Source of the DNA: Stutzerimonas xanthomarina
GTDB lineage: Bacteria > Pseudomonadota > Gammaproteobacteria > Pseudomonadales > Pseudomonadaceae
Length of the DNA: 64,000 nt
NCBI RefSeq assembly: GCF_003935375.1
Contig: NZ_RHQM01000017.1
Coordinates: forward strand, 62,001 to 126,000
Direction: 5' to 3'
The notes beneath the pieces were generated by a model, which saw only the letters and a list, made by a program, of their open reading frames with translations, was not told the DNA's origin and did not search any database. The position numbers were made by a program, and so were the translations under genes. Below, in pieces: positions 18,648-26,775 of this stretch. Every line of letters begins with the position of its first letter. Position 1 is the stretch's first letter.

Positions 18648-19477
18648 TGAGCTTGCGCTGGCAGGCGGCGCTGCTCGATCCTTCGATGGCAGGAGGCTGG
18701 GCGGTGGTGCACTGCCGGCAGCAGTTTCTGCTCGATGGTAACGGTGCGCTCTTTCCGCGGGACTGGCTCAAGCGCCTGGATCTGCCGCTGCTCAGCGAAC
18801 AGGGTCTGGGGCACTTCGACGGAGAGCCGGTGTTTCTTTTCGAACTGGACTTTCCGGCCGATGTACCAGGAGCGCGCTGGCAGGGCCTGCGCCAGTTCAT
18901 GCAGGAGGACGATCGCGATCTGTTCCGGCTCCTCGGCTATGCCACGCAGATCGGTACCTGGGTCAGCCAGCATCGTTTCTGTGGCAGCTGTGGCTCGCCC
19001 ATGCAGGCGCGAGCCGGTGAGCGTGCCATGTACTGTCCAGCCTGTGGAGTTCAGCACTACCCGCGGCTTTCACCGAGCATGATCGTCCTGGTCACCCGTG
19101 GAGACGAACTGTTGCTGGCGCGCTCACCGCGTTTCGCGCCTGGTGTCTACAGCACGCTGGCCGGTTATGTTGAGCCGGGTGAGTCGGTGGAGCAGTGCGT
19201 CGCACGCGAGGTAAGAGAAGAAGTCGGTGTAGCCATTCATGCGCCGCAGTACATCGCCAGCCAGGGCTGGCCGTTTCCCCATTCCCTCATGCTCGGGTTC
19301 CACGCGGAATATGCCGGTGGCGATATCGTGCTGCAGCCCGAGGAAATCGAGGATGCCCGCTGGTTCGCCATCGACAACCTGCCGGCGTTGCCCGCGCGCC
19401 AATCCATCGCCCGCTATCTGATCGAGCTTTACCTGTCCCGTCGGCTAGGCCACCCCGAACCAGTGTTGCCAGGCTAG
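18647..19477 (+). CDS. nudC: NAD(+)/NADH pyrophosphatase (Nudix), also RNA de-NADding family
   Basis: This 276-residue Nudix hydrolase cleaves NADH and can remove NAD caps from RNA in relatives. A zinc ribbon (CGSCGSPM ... CPACG) lies at about residues 106-127. The Nudix box [22 protein letters not shown] lies near 170-192. Downstream of it is the NudC-specific motif, here [11 protein letters not shown]. The usual form has a proline (SQPWPFPxS), so the Gly replacement is notable. It starts on the last base of the fimL stop codon. Its last 33 bases overlap the convergent TauE/SafE gene on the other strand. Confidence 0.93.
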   Translation: MSLRWQAALLDPSMAGGWAVVHCRQQFLLDGNGALFPRDWLKRLDLPLLSEQGLGHFDGEPVFLFELDFPADVPGARWQGLRQFMQEDDRDLFRLLGYATQIGTWVSQHRFCGSCGSPMQARAGERAMYCPACGVQHYPRLSPSMIVLVTRGDELLLARSPRFAPGVYSTLAGYVEPGESVEQCVAREVREEVGVAIHAPQYIASQGWPFPHSLMLGFHAEYAGGDIVLQPEEIEDARWFAIDNLPALPARQSIARYLIELYLSRRLGHPEPVLPG

Positions 19478-20230
19478 CCGCAGACTCATCGCCAGTACTA
19501 CCAGAATGAATACCGGACGGATGAGCCGCGAGCCACCGCGGATCGCCGTGCGCGCGCCGAAGTAGGCCCCTGCCATCAAGGCCAGTCCCATCCCAATGCC
19601 CAGCACCCAGGCGACGTGGCCGCCGATTATGAATACTGCAAGCGCCATGGCATTGCTGACGAAATTCATCGTCCGCGCCACGCCGCTCGCTCTCAGCAGG
19701 TCGAGCGGGTAGAGCAGCATGCTGCTGACCGTCCAGAAGGCGCCGGTTCCCGGGCCGGCTACGCCGTCGTAAAAGCCCAGTGAAAGGCTCTGTGGCCATT
19801 GGCGTCTGCGGCCGATGACCACTGCATCGCTGGCTGATTTGGCCGGCATATGGCTGAAGAGCAGATAGATCCCGCAGGCAGAAACCACCAGCGGCAATAG
19901 CTGGTTAAGCCAGCTTGCCGGCATGAACTGCGCGACTACTGCGCCAACTGCGGCGCCGATCGCCGTGCCTGTGAGCGCTCGTCGCCACAGGCCCGGCTCG
20001 AATAGTCGGCGGCGATAGAAGGTGTAGCTGGCTGTGGCCGAGCCGAATGTCGCGCACAGCTTGTTGGTGCCCAGCACGAGATGCGGTGGTAGGCCGGCAG
20101 TCAGCAGGGCAGGAATGGTCAACAACCCGCCGCCCCCGGCGATGGCGTCGATGAACCCGGCAGTGAAAGCTACGGCGAACAGAATCACCAACGTGGCAGG
20201 ATCGAGCGCGAGCTCAAGTGCGAAGGGCAT
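19445..20230 (-). CDS. TauE/SafE (TSUP) family membrane exporter
   Basis: This 261-residue polytopic protein has about eight membrane helices arranged as two repeats. Each repeat carries the TSUP signature: [19 protein letters not shown] with [11 protein letters not shown] in the first, and [14 protein letters not shown] in the second. Family members export sulfite, sulfoacetate or other organosulfur anions, but specificity cannot be read from the sequence. The gene converges on nudC and overlaps its final codons by 33 bases. Upstream lies about 190 bases without a gene before the membrane-protein gene at 20425 on the other strand, where its promoter should be. Confidence 0.9.
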   Translation of the reverse strand: MPFALELALDPATLVILFAVAFTAGFIDAIAGGGGLLTIPALLTAGLPPHLVLGTNKLCATFGSATASYTFYRRRLFEPGLWRRALTGTAIGAAVGAVVAQFMPASWLNQLLPLVVSACGIYLLFSHMPAKSASDAVVIGRRRQWPQSLSLGFYDGVAGPGTGAFWTVSSMLLYPLDLLRASGVARTMNFVSNAMALAVFIIGGHVAWVLGIGMGLALMAGAYFGARTAIRGGSRLIRPVFILVVLAMSLRLAWQHWFGVA

Positions 20231-20424
20231 GCGGGCCTCAATAGGCAGAACGGCAGCGGAGGATAATGCGACTGGCCACGTCGGCGAAAGAGCTTGCTCG
20301 TATGACCGAGATCCACGTCCTGATAGACAAGAGTGTCAGCGCGTGATGGCCGTCCCATGCAGATGCTGGCTGCTCTGATTGCTCCTGCGGATAATGTCGC
20401 ACCCAATTGAAAGGACGCATGGTT

Positions 20425-21072
20425 ATGCAATATCTCGGGCTTGCGATCGTGATCGCACTGCTGGCTGTGATCGTATTGCTGGTCGCGCTGCGCTTGCTAC
20501 TGGGGGGGCACTGGCTGATGGGATGGTTGCGCGGGACTTGCGGCTTTTTGGTCCTGTTGTTCGCCGGATTGATTGGCCTGATTGGTTACGACGTCAGCAC
20601 CTACGCTGCGCTGCCTGACAAGAAGCCGCTGGTCACTGTGAGTTTCCACGCCCAGGGTCCGCAGCGTTACGAAGTCAGCCTGGAACAGGGCAACGAGACG
20701 CGAACGGTGATGCTGGAAGGTGATCTATGGCAGCTCGATCTCCATCTACTTCGCTGGAAGAGCCTGGCTGAGCTGATAGGTCTGGAGTCAGGGTATCGAC
20801 TGGAGCGGCTTTCCGGGCGATATCTCGCCGTGGAGCAACAGAACCTCGCCCGCCATGGTCGCGTTGTACTGAGCGAGAACCCTCTGGGCGTGGATATATG
20901 GGACGTGCTTCAGCTCGAGCGCCGCGATCTGCACTTCCTTGAACCGCAAGTGCTTCGTGTCGACTACATGCCAATCGCCGATGGGGCCGTCTATGCCGTG
21001 GAACTGGCGCCTACGGGGCTACTGGCGAAACCGGTGAATGCCGCTGCGACCGAGGCACTGAAGAACTGGTAA
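20425..21072 (+). CDS. Conserved membrane-anchored protein of unknown function
   Basis: The 215-residue product has two N-terminal membrane helices (about residues 3-24 and 35-57), then a soluble, probably periplasmic domain with a repeated beta pattern (TVSFHAQGPQRYEVSLEQ and later VYAVELAPTGLL). Pseudomonas homologues are often labelled efflux-pump related, but nothing in the sequence supports transport. I chose the ATG at 20425, nine bases after AAGGA; an ATG at 20419 is only three bases from it, and a TTG at 20407 is also in frame. The gene ends 12 bases before a strong bidirectional terminator. I do not recognise a function. Confidence 0.82.
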   Translation: MQYLGLAIVIALLAVIVLLVALRLLLGGHWLMGWLRGTCGFLVLLFAGLIGLIGYDVSTYAALPDKKPLVTVSFHAQGPQRYEVSLEQGNETRTVMLEGDLWQLDLHLLRWKSLAELIGLESGYRLERLSGRYLAVEQQNLARHGRVVLSENPLGVDIWDVLQLERRDLHFLEPQVLRVDYMPIADGAVYAVELAPTGLLAKPVNAAATEALKNW

Positions 21073-21084
21073 GCGTGGGCAAAC

Positions 21085-21114
21085 AAAAAAGGGAGCCGCT
21101 TGGCTCCCTTTTTT
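21085..21114. terminator. Strong bidirectional rho-independent terminator
   Basis: A perfect stem of AAAAAAGGGAGCC with its complement, with a GCTT loop, is flanked by an A run on the left and a T run on the right. It works for both the plus-strand membrane protein ending at 21072 and the minus-strand SDR ending at 21128. Confidence 0.95.
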
Positions 21115-21127
21115 GTGCGGCGAACGA

Positions 21128-21895
21128 TCAGGCCAGATAACCACCGTCCACGTTCAGTGACACACCGGTGGTGTAGCTGGACGCGTCGCTGGCCAGGTAG
21201 AGCACCGCACCGGCCATTTCGCTCGGCTGGGCGACCCTGCTCAACGGGATGTGCTGCAGTGCCATCTCCAGGATGGACTCGTTCTTGACCAGCGCTGAGG
21301 CGAATTTGGTATCGGTCAGGCCTGGCAGCAGCGCATTGCAGCGAATACCGAACTGCGCGCATTCCTTGGCGAAGGCCTTGGTCATGTTTATCACGGCGCC
21401 CTTGGTGATCGAGTAGATGCCCTGGAAGTTGCCGGGTGTCACACCGTTGATGGAAGCGACGTTGATGATGCTGCCGCCGCCGTGCTCGCGCATCAGCTTG
21501 CCGGCTTCGATGGACATGTAGAAGTAGCCGCGGATATTCACGTCGACGGTTTTCTGGAAGGCAGAAACATCGGTATCCAGCACGTGGCAGAACTGGGGAT
21601 TGGTCGCCGCATTGTTGACCAGGATATCGAGGCGGCCGAACTGTTCGCGGATCTGGGCAAACACTGACTGGATCTGTTCCATCTCGCCGATGTGACAGGC
21701 GACCGGGGTGGCCTTGCCGCCTTCAGCGATGATCGCGTCGGCTACCGCTTGGCAGCCTTCGATCTTGCGGCTGGATACGATCACATGGGCGCCTTGCTGC
21801 GCGAGCAGTTTGGCGATAGCTTCGCCGATACCGCGGCTGGCGCCGGAAACGAAGGCGATCTTGCCGTCTAGGTCGAACAGGGTTGTCTTGGACAT
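21128..21895 (-). CDS. Short-chain dehydrogenase/reductase (SDR)
   Basis: This 255-residue classical SDR has an NAD(P)-binding GASRGIGEA motif at residues 19-27, the structural NNAATNP motif near 93, and the catalytic Ser-Tyr-Lys set with YSITKGA near residue 161. The C-terminus (ASSYTTGVSLNVDGGYLA) is standard. The start ATG is preceded by AGAGGAACGACC. It lies 55 bases downstream of a phosphotransferase gene and in the same direction as an SCP2 gene. Homologues of this set occur next to acyl-CoA dehydrogenases, so a hydroxyacyl or fatty-alcohol substrate is plausible but unproven. Transcription ends at the terminator at 21085. Confidence 0.92.
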   Translation of the reverse strand: MSKTTLFDLDGKIAFVSGASRGIGEAIAKLLAQQGAHVIVSSRKIEGCQAVADAIIAEGGKATPVACHIGEMEQIQSVFAQIREQFGRLDILVNNAATNPQFCHVLDTDVSAFQKTVDVNIRGYFYMSIEAGKLMREHGGGSIINVASINGVTPGNFQGIYSITKGAVINMTKAFAKECAQFGIRCNALLPGLTDTKFASALVKNESILEMALQHIPLSRVAQPSEMAGAVLYLASDASSYTTGVSLNVDGGYLA

Positions 21896-21950
21896 GGTCG
21901 TTCCTCTTTTCTTGTTCGGTCCTGTGGCGTGCCACAGGGTTTGGATAGCT

Positions 21951-23018
21951 TCAGAGCGTCGATTGCCCGATCACTTGCAGCGCCTTGTGTTCGAGCAACT
22001 TGTTCATGTGGATGAATGAGGCGAAACGCTGGTCCTGGGTCTGACCGTGATAGAAGCGGTAGTAGATCTGCTGAACGATTCCAGCCAGGCGAAACAGGCC
22101 ATAGGTGTAGTAGAAATCGATGCAGGGAATCTCGATGCCGGCTCGTTGCGCGTAGTAATCGACGAAGCCCTGCCGGGTATGCATGCCGGGCAGATGACTC
22201 GGTTGGCGACGCATTGCCTGCATTGGCTGGGGATCAGCGGCTTCGATCCAGTAGGCCAGCGTATTGCCCAGATCCATCAGCGGATCGCCGATGGTGGTCA
22301 TTTCCCAGTCCAGTACGCCGATGATCTCCATCGGGTTGTCCGGGTTGAGGATGACGTTGTCGAAACGGTAGTCGTTGTGAATGATTCCCGGCTTGGGGTG
22401 ATCCGCCGGCATCTTGTCCTTCAGCCAGGCCTTCACCGCCTCCCAGGCGGGCGCATCGGGAGTGATGGCGCGTTCGTAGCGCTCGCTCCAACCCTCGATT
22501 TGGCGCTTCACGTAGCCTTCCGGCTTGCCCAGGTCGCCGAGGCCGCAGGCCTGATAGTCGACATTGTGCAAGTCGACGAACTTGTCGATGAAGCTCTCGC
22601 AGAGGGCACGGGTCTGCCCTTCATCGAGGCTCAGTTCCGGCGGCAGCTCCGAGCGCAGGATGATGCCGTTGACGCGCTCCATCACGTAGAACTCCGCGCC
22701 TATCACTGAATCATCGGTGCAGTACACGTACGCCTTCGGGCAGTAGGGAAAGCCTTCGTTGAGCTGATTGAGAATGCGAAATTCGCGGCCCATGTCGTGG
22801 GCTGATTTGGCTTTGTGTCCGAAGGGAGGGCGGCGCAAGACCAGATCGCGATCGGGGTACTGCAGCAGGTAGGTCAGATTCGATGCGCCGCCGGGAAACT
22901 GGGAAATCTGCGGTGTACCGTTCAGGCCAGGGATATGCGCCTTCAAGTATTGGTCGATGATATCGACCGGCAATTCCTCGCCTGCACGGACGCGGGTGGT
23001 TTGATCTGTAAGCGCCAT
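21951..23018 (-). CDS. Phosphotransferase family protein (APH/ACAD10-11 kinase-like)
   Basis: This 355-residue protein has the aminoglycoside-phosphotransferase fold. The catalytic loop is IIHNDYRFDNVILNP (about residues 212-226), with Asp as base, followed by the metal-binding GVLDWEMTTIGDPLMDLG. Close relatives form the kinase half of mammalian ACAD10/ACAD11, which phosphorylate 4-hydroxyacyl-CoA during catabolism of hydroxy fatty acids. The adjoining SDR and SCP2 genes fit such a lipid role better than antibiotic resistance. A ribosome site AAGGGATAAC precedes the ATG. A terminator at 23168 separates it from the SCP2 gene upstream, so it probably has its own promoter in 23019-23167. Confidence 0.9.
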   Translation of the reverse strand: MALTDQTTRVRAGEELPVDIIDQYLKAHIPGLNGTPQISQFPGGASNLTYLLQYPDRDLVLRRPPFGHKAKSAHDMGREFRILNQLNEGFPYCPKAYVYCTDDSVIGAEFYVMERVNGIILRSELPPELSLDEGQTRALCESFIDKFVDLHNVDYQACGLGDLGKPEGYVKRQIEGWSERYERAITPDAPAWEAVKAWLKDKMPADHPKPGIIHNDYRFDNVILNPDNPMEIIGVLDWEMTTIGDPLMDLGNTLAYWIEAADPQPMQAMRRQPSHLPGMHTRQGFVDYYAQRAGIEIPCIDFYYTYGLFRLAGIVQQIYYRFYHGQTQDQRFASFIHMNKLLEHKALQVIGQSTL

Positions 23019-23167
23019 TGTTATCCCTTCTACTTATGTTCGGTGCCCAAGATGATTCAGTAATCTAATGCTCGAGGTTGCGTAGACCAAGCGATGCGCG
23101 CTGTTATTGGTCGGAGTGTTGCTGGTTAATCAAGCTCCCTGATTCGTCCGCGTATGAATCGCTGGCA

Positions 23168-23194
23168 TAAAAAAACCGAAGTCTGAGACTTCGG
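23168..23194 (-). terminator. Rho-independent terminator after the SCP2 gene
   Basis: A perfect 8-base-pair stem, CCGAAGTC at 23176-23183 with GACTTCGG at 23187-23194, has a TGA loop. On the minus strand it is followed by a run of about eight T. It closes the SCP2 transcript 32 bases after its stop. Confidence 0.92.
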
Positions 23195-23225
23195 TTCCTT
23201 TGCATCTCAGCAATCAGCTTTCGCC

Positions 23226-23540
23226 TCAGGCTGGGAACAGTTCGCTGAGCTTCATGGCCAGCATCATGTCGCCTTCGGCGCGCAGCTTGCCGGCCATGAA
23301 GGCCTGCATGCCGTCGGTTTCGCCGCTAACGATGCCCTGCATGGTTTCGCTGTCCATGATCAGAGTGACGTTGGCGTCGCTGGAATCGCCCTGCTGCAGA
23401 TCGCAGGTGCCATCCTTGACCACCAGGTAGTAGTTTTCGGCATCAGTGATGTTGAACTGGAAGACCAGATCCAGGCCGGCAGCGGCGCTGGGGTTGAACT
23501 TCGACTGCATGCCTTTGAAAGTCTCGGCGACGTTGCTCAT
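23226..23540 (-). CDS. SCP2 sterol-carrier domain protein
   Basis: This 104-residue protein consists only of an SCP2 lipid-binding domain. FQFNITDAENYYLVVKDGTC, VTLIMDSETMQGIVSG and the GKLRAEGDMMLAMKLSELF ending are the family marks. Such small stand-alone SCP2 proteins bind fatty acyl chains. The start at 23540 (MSNVAETFKGMQ) is preceded by AAGGAAACCC; a longer in-frame start at 23603 would overlap the next gene. It lies 59 bases downstream of the histidine phosphatase gene and is followed by its own terminator. Confidence 0.93.
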   Translation of the reverse strand: MSNVAETFKGMQSKFNPSAAAGLDLVFQFNITDAENYYLVVKDGTCDLQQGDSSDANVTLIMDSETMQGIVSGETDGMQAFMAGKLRAEGDMMLAMKLSELFPA

Positions 23541-23599
23541 GAGGGTTTCCTTTTTGGTCGTTATGGGTACACGCAGCTTTTGGCCGCTTGGGGCTGGGC

Positions 23600-24298
23600 T
23601 CATCTATGGGTGACGAGCTCCGGATTCTTCAGGAGTTGCAGGTGCGCATGGCTGTTGAACGAAGCCAGTGCGACATCCCGATCACGAAATTTCAACAGGC
23701 TGAGCGAGGTGTTGACGATCTGCCAGTTCATCTCGAACGCCTTGATCGGCGGCACGCCTATGATCAGTTGCAGCAGCGCGGTGATAGTTCCACCGGAGGT
23801 GAAGATGGCGATACGGTCGCGTTTGCCGGCTTGATCGAGAACGCGCTCCAGGCCACCACGTACACGGTCGAGAAAGTGCTGCCAGCTCTCCAGTTCGTCC
23901 TTCTCATGCTCACCGGATATCCAGCGATGCACTACATGGGTGAACAGGCGCTGAAAGTCGGCACGATGATCGGCGGCGTTGCGCAGGATGTGCATCGCAT
24001 TCGGCTCCACCTGGAGCAGGTCGGGAAGATGCGCGCGGATAACCGCATCGGCGTGAAACTCATTGAAGGCAGCATCGACTTCAAGATCAGGCTGAGCGCC
24101 TAGCCTCGCCAGCGTGGCGCGGGCGGTATCCTGCTGGCGATCCAGCTCGCCGCTCAGGCATCTATCGAAAGACACATCGAGTTGCGCCAGGTAGTCACCC
24201 AAGGCTTCGGACTGGCGATATCCCAGCGGGGACAGCACGTCGTAGTTTTCTGCGCCGAAAGACGCCTGACCATGCCTGATCAGGTAGATACTGCCCAT
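23600..24298 (-). CDS. Histidine phosphatase superfamily (phosphoglycerate-mutase-like) protein
   Basis: This 232-residue protein has the catalytic RHG motif right at the N-terminus (SIYLIRHGQASFG, nucleophilic His near residue 9), and a later THVVHRWISG and TSGGTITALL stretch that supplies the second His/Gly pocket region. The start at 24298 gives MGSIYLIRHGQ; an upstream open frame to 24514 is unsupported. Family members are broad phosphatases, and the substrate is unknown. Co-orientation with SCP2, phosphotransferase and SDR genes hints at a lipid-related phosphate ester. It is divergent from sohB, with 179 bases between them. Confidence 0.9.
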   Translation of the reverse strand: MGSIYLIRHGQASFGAENYDVLSPLGYRQSEALGDYLAQLDVSFDRCLSGELDRQQDTARATLARLGAQPDLEVDAAFNEFHADAVIRAHLPDLLQVEPNAMHILRNAADHRADFQRLFTHVVHRWISGEHEKDELESWQHFLDRVRGGLERVLDQAGKRDRIAIFTSGGTITALLQLIIGVPPIKAFEMNWQIVNTSLSLLKFRDRDVALASFNSHAHLQLLKNPELVTHR

Positions 24299-24477
24299 GC
24301 TGCTGCTCCGGCCGGCACTGTTTTTCGCGAGGGTAGGGACATCGTTCAGGAGTGTCAACGATAATTCGAACGTTTGTTTGAATCGCTCGCGCTGGCTCCG
24401 CCACAGGCCCGCCGGTATGCTGGCGGCATGCCGCCGAAGGTAGTTTGTCGGCGACCGGAACTCATCGAGGGGGATAC

Positions 24478-25500
24478 GTGGAATTTCTTGTCGACTATGC
24501 CAGCTTCCTGGCAAAGACCGTCACGTTGGTCGTGGCGATCGTGATCGTGCTCATCGCGCTGGCTTCGATGCGGCGGGGACGCAGCAAACAGAGTGGTGGG
24601 CACCTCGAGGTGCACAAGCTCAACGAATTCTACAAATCCATGCGTGAGCGCCTGGAGCAGGCCGTAATGGAGAAGGACGCGTTCAAGGCATTGCGCAAGC
24701 GCGAAGCGAAGGCGGCCAAGCAGAACAGGAAGGCCGAGTCTCCAGCTCGAGTCTTCGTTCTCGATTTCGATGGCGATATTCGCGCGTCTGCAGTAGACAA
24801 CCTGCGCCATGAGATCACCGCATTGCTGACTATGGCGACGCCGCAGGATGAGGTGGTGTTGCGCCTGGAAAGTGGTGGCGGCATGGTCCATGGCTATGGC
24901 CTGGCTGCCTCGCAGCTGGTGCGCATTCGTGATGCCGGCGTGCCTCTGACCGTCTGTGTCGACAAGGTCGCAGCCAGCGGCGGCTACATGATGGCCTGTA
25001 TCGGCAATCGCATCCTCACCGCACCGTTCGCCATCCTCGGTTCCATTGGCGTGGTGGCACAGCTGCCGAATGTGCATCGACTGCTGAAGAAGCACGATGT
25101 CGATTTCGAAGTGCTGACCGCTGGCGAGTACAAGCGCACGTTGACCGTGTTCGGCGAGAACACCGAGAAGGGCCGCGAGAAGTTCCAGGAAGACCTGGAG
25201 ACGACCCACGAGCTGTTCAAGAACTTCGTCGCGCGTTACCGGCAGAACCTGTCGATAGATGACGTGGCGACGGGAGAGGTGTGGCTGGGCATTGCCGCGT
25301 TGGGCAAGCATCTGGCGGACGAACTCAAGACCAGTGATCAGTATCTCGCCGAGCGCGCTCAGGAAGCGGAACTGTTCCAGTTGCATTACATACAGAAGAA
25401 AAGCCTGCCCGAGCGCTTCGGCATGGCGGCCAGTACGGTTATGGAGCACGGCTTGCTGAAAGGCTGGAGCCGGCTGAACGAACAACGCTTTTGGCAATGA
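24478..25500 (+). CDS. sohB: SohB-like inner-membrane serine protease (signal peptide peptidase family S49)
   Basis: This 340-residue protein has an N-terminal membrane helix (residues 5-27) and a periplasmic S49 protease domain. The nucleophilic serine lies in CVDKVAASGGYMMA and the general-base lysine in LTAGEYKRTLTVFG. A charged region (residues 45-90) separates helix and protease domain, as in E. coli SohB. I chose the GTG at 24478 (VEFLVDYASFLAKTV), preceded by a strong GAGGGGGA; the in-frame upstream extension lacks a site. The gene is followed after 13 bases by acuI. Confidence 0.93.
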   Translation: MEFLVDYASFLAKTVTLVVAIVIVLIALASMRRGRSKQSGGHLEVHKLNEFYKSMRERLEQAVMEKDAFKALRKREAKAAKQNRKAESPARVFVLDFDGDIRASAVDNLRHEITALLTMATPQDEVVLRLESGGGMVHGYGLAASQLVRIRDAGVPLTVCVDKVAASGGYMMACIGNRILTAPFAILGSIGVVAQLPNVHRLLKKHDVDFEVLTAGEYKRTLTVFGENTEKGREKFQEDLETTHELFKNFVARYRQNLSIDDVATGEVWLGIAALGKHLADELKTSDQYLAERAQEAELFQLHYIQKKSLPERFGMAASTVMEHGLLKGWSRLNEQRFWQ

Positions 25501-25513
25501 CAAGGGGAACCGC

Positions 25514-26506
25514 ATGAGCAGCTTCAAGGCACTACAAGTCAGCGAGACGACCGAGGGTCGTTTCGAAACCCGTATCGTCGAACGTACTACCGACGAGCTG
25601 CCAGCCGGTGAGGTACTCATTCGGGTGCATTACTCCTCGCTGAACTTCAAGGATGCGCTATCGGCGAGCGGCAATCGCGGCGTAACCCGCTCATTTCCCC
25701 ATACGCCAGGCATCGACGCCGCGGGTGTCGTGGCTTCGTCCAGCGTCGGTGAATTCGCCGAAGGCGATGAGGTGATCGTCACGGGCTACGACCTGGGCAT
25801 GAACACCGCCGGTGGCTTCGGCCAGTACATCCGCGTTCCGGCGGCCTGGGTGATCAAGCGCCCGCAGGGGCTTTCGCTGCGTGAGGCAATGATCCTCGGC
25901 ACGGCCGGGCTGACCGCGGCCCTCTGCGTCGACAAGCTGGAACAGGCGGGTCTTGAGCCAGGCGAAGCGCCCGTGCTGGTCACCGGCGCGACGGGTGGCG
26001 TTGGCAGCATAGCTGTGGCGCTATTGGCCAGTCTTGGTTACAAGGTTGCGGCGGTCACGGGCAAGGCTGATCAGGCGGACTTCCTTACTCGCCTGGGGGC
26101 TAGCCAGATCGTCGAGCGCGCCGCACTGCAGGCTGGTGTGGAGAAAGCGTTGATCAAGGAACAATGGGGCGGGGCAGTGGACACCGTTGGCGGAGACATC
26201 CTGTTCAACGTGGTGAAGTCGCTACAGCGAGGTGCCAGCGTGGCCTGTTGCGGGCTTACCGCCGGGACGCATTTCCAGGCCAGTGTGCTGCCGTTCATTC
26301 TTCGCGGCGTGAATCTGCTGGGTGTTGATTCGGTGGAGATCCCGCTGGTAGTCAAGGCTTCCATGTGGGACAAGCTATCGCTGCAGTGGAAGCTGGCCAA
26401 TCTGGACGACCTCTCGCAGGAGGTCGGGCTGGAGGAGTTGCCGACGGCGATCGAGCGCATTCTGGCCGGCGGCCAGGTGGGTCGAGTGCTGGTCCGCGTG
26501 GACTGA
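25514..26506 (+). CDS. acuI: Acrylyl-CoA reductase-like MDR oxidoreductase (AcuI/YhdH)
   Basis: This 330-residue NADPH-dependent, zinc-free medium-chain reductase has an N-terminal GroES-like domain (SSLNFKDALSASGN, HTPGIDAAGVV) and a Rossmann domain with VTGATGGVGSIAVALLASLGYKV near residues 150-172. AcuI/YhdH enzymes reduce acryloyl-CoA to propionyl-CoA and protect cells from acrylate. The length fits. A ribosome site AAGGGGA precedes the ATG. It is co-directional with sohB, 13 bases after it, an order I also know from P. aeruginosa. Confidence 0.92.
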   Translation: MSSFKALQVSETTEGRFETRIVERTTDELPAGEVLIRVHYSSLNFKDALSASGNRGVTRSFPHTPGIDAAGVVASSSVGEFAEGDEVIVTGYDLGMNTAGGFGQYIRVPAAWVIKRPQGLSLREAMILGTAGLTAALCVDKLEQAGLEPGEAPVLVTGATGGVGSIAVALLASLGYKVAAVTGKADQADFLTRLGASQIVERAALQAGVEKALIKEQWGGAVDTVGGDILFNVVKSLQRGASVACCGLTAGTHFQASVLPFILRGVNLLGVDSVEIPLVVKASMWDKLSLQWKLANLDDLSQEVGLEELPTAIERILAGGQVGRVLVRVD

Positions 26507-26547
26507 ATTCCACACGTGATGGCTTATCGCCGCGATAGTGGCAATGA

Positions 26548-26608
26548 ATTTCCTCGGCAGCGGTAATTGGCGGAATCTAGCGCCACTCCTGATCGCAACC
26601 GAGGAAAT
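26548..26608 (+). promoter_or_regulatory. Inverted repeat that can mask the ribosome site of the 33-residue gene
   Basis: ATTTCCTCGG at 26548-26557 is the exact reverse complement of CCGAGGAAAT at 26599-26608. The right arm contains the GAGGA ribosome-binding site of the small gene starting at 26614. If transcribed, the two arms could pair over a 41-base loop and block translation. Whether the left arm is inside the transcript is not known. Confidence 0.55.
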
Positions 26609-26613
26609 GTTTC

Positions 26614-26715
26614 ATGAAGAAGCTCGCCGAAAAGATCAAACAGATCGCTGCCGGAAAAAAGGCCGATGTAGTCACCACGCCGGTCGAACACCCCAACTTC
26701 TGGATGTATCAATGA
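26614..26715 (+). CDS. Small 33-residue protein of unknown function
   Basis: The frame encodes MKKLAEKIKQIAAGKKADV followed by a segment ending in HPNFWMYQ. It has a GAGGA ribosome site eight bases before ATG and stops eight bases before a strong terminator. The N-terminal half is a short basic amphipathic helix; the C-terminal half is rich in Pro, His and aromatic residues, a pattern that looks selected rather than random. Coding is supported by position (own ribosome site, own terminator) more than by homology. An inverted repeat upstream could control translation. I do not recognise the family. Confidence 0.7.
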   Translation: MKKLAEKIKQIAAGKKADVVTTPVEHPNFWMYQ

Positions 26716-26722
26716 AGCAATG

Positions 26723-26748
26723 AAAAGCCCGCCAATAGGCGGGCTTTT
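26723..26748. terminator. Bidirectional rho-independent terminator
   Basis: AAAAGCCCGCC at 26723-26733 pairs perfectly with GGCGGGCTTTT at 26738-26748 across an AATA loop. It ends the small plus-strand gene and, on the other strand, the DUF934 gene that stops at 26776. Confidence 0.95.
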
Positions 26749-26775
26749 CATTTGTCGCAATCGACCGGGCTGGTA

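Noticed and set aside
21951..23018. Aminoglycoside resistance gene
   Set aside because: The kinase fold is shared, but the sequence and neighbours match the ACAD10/11-like lipid group, and it lies in core chromosome.
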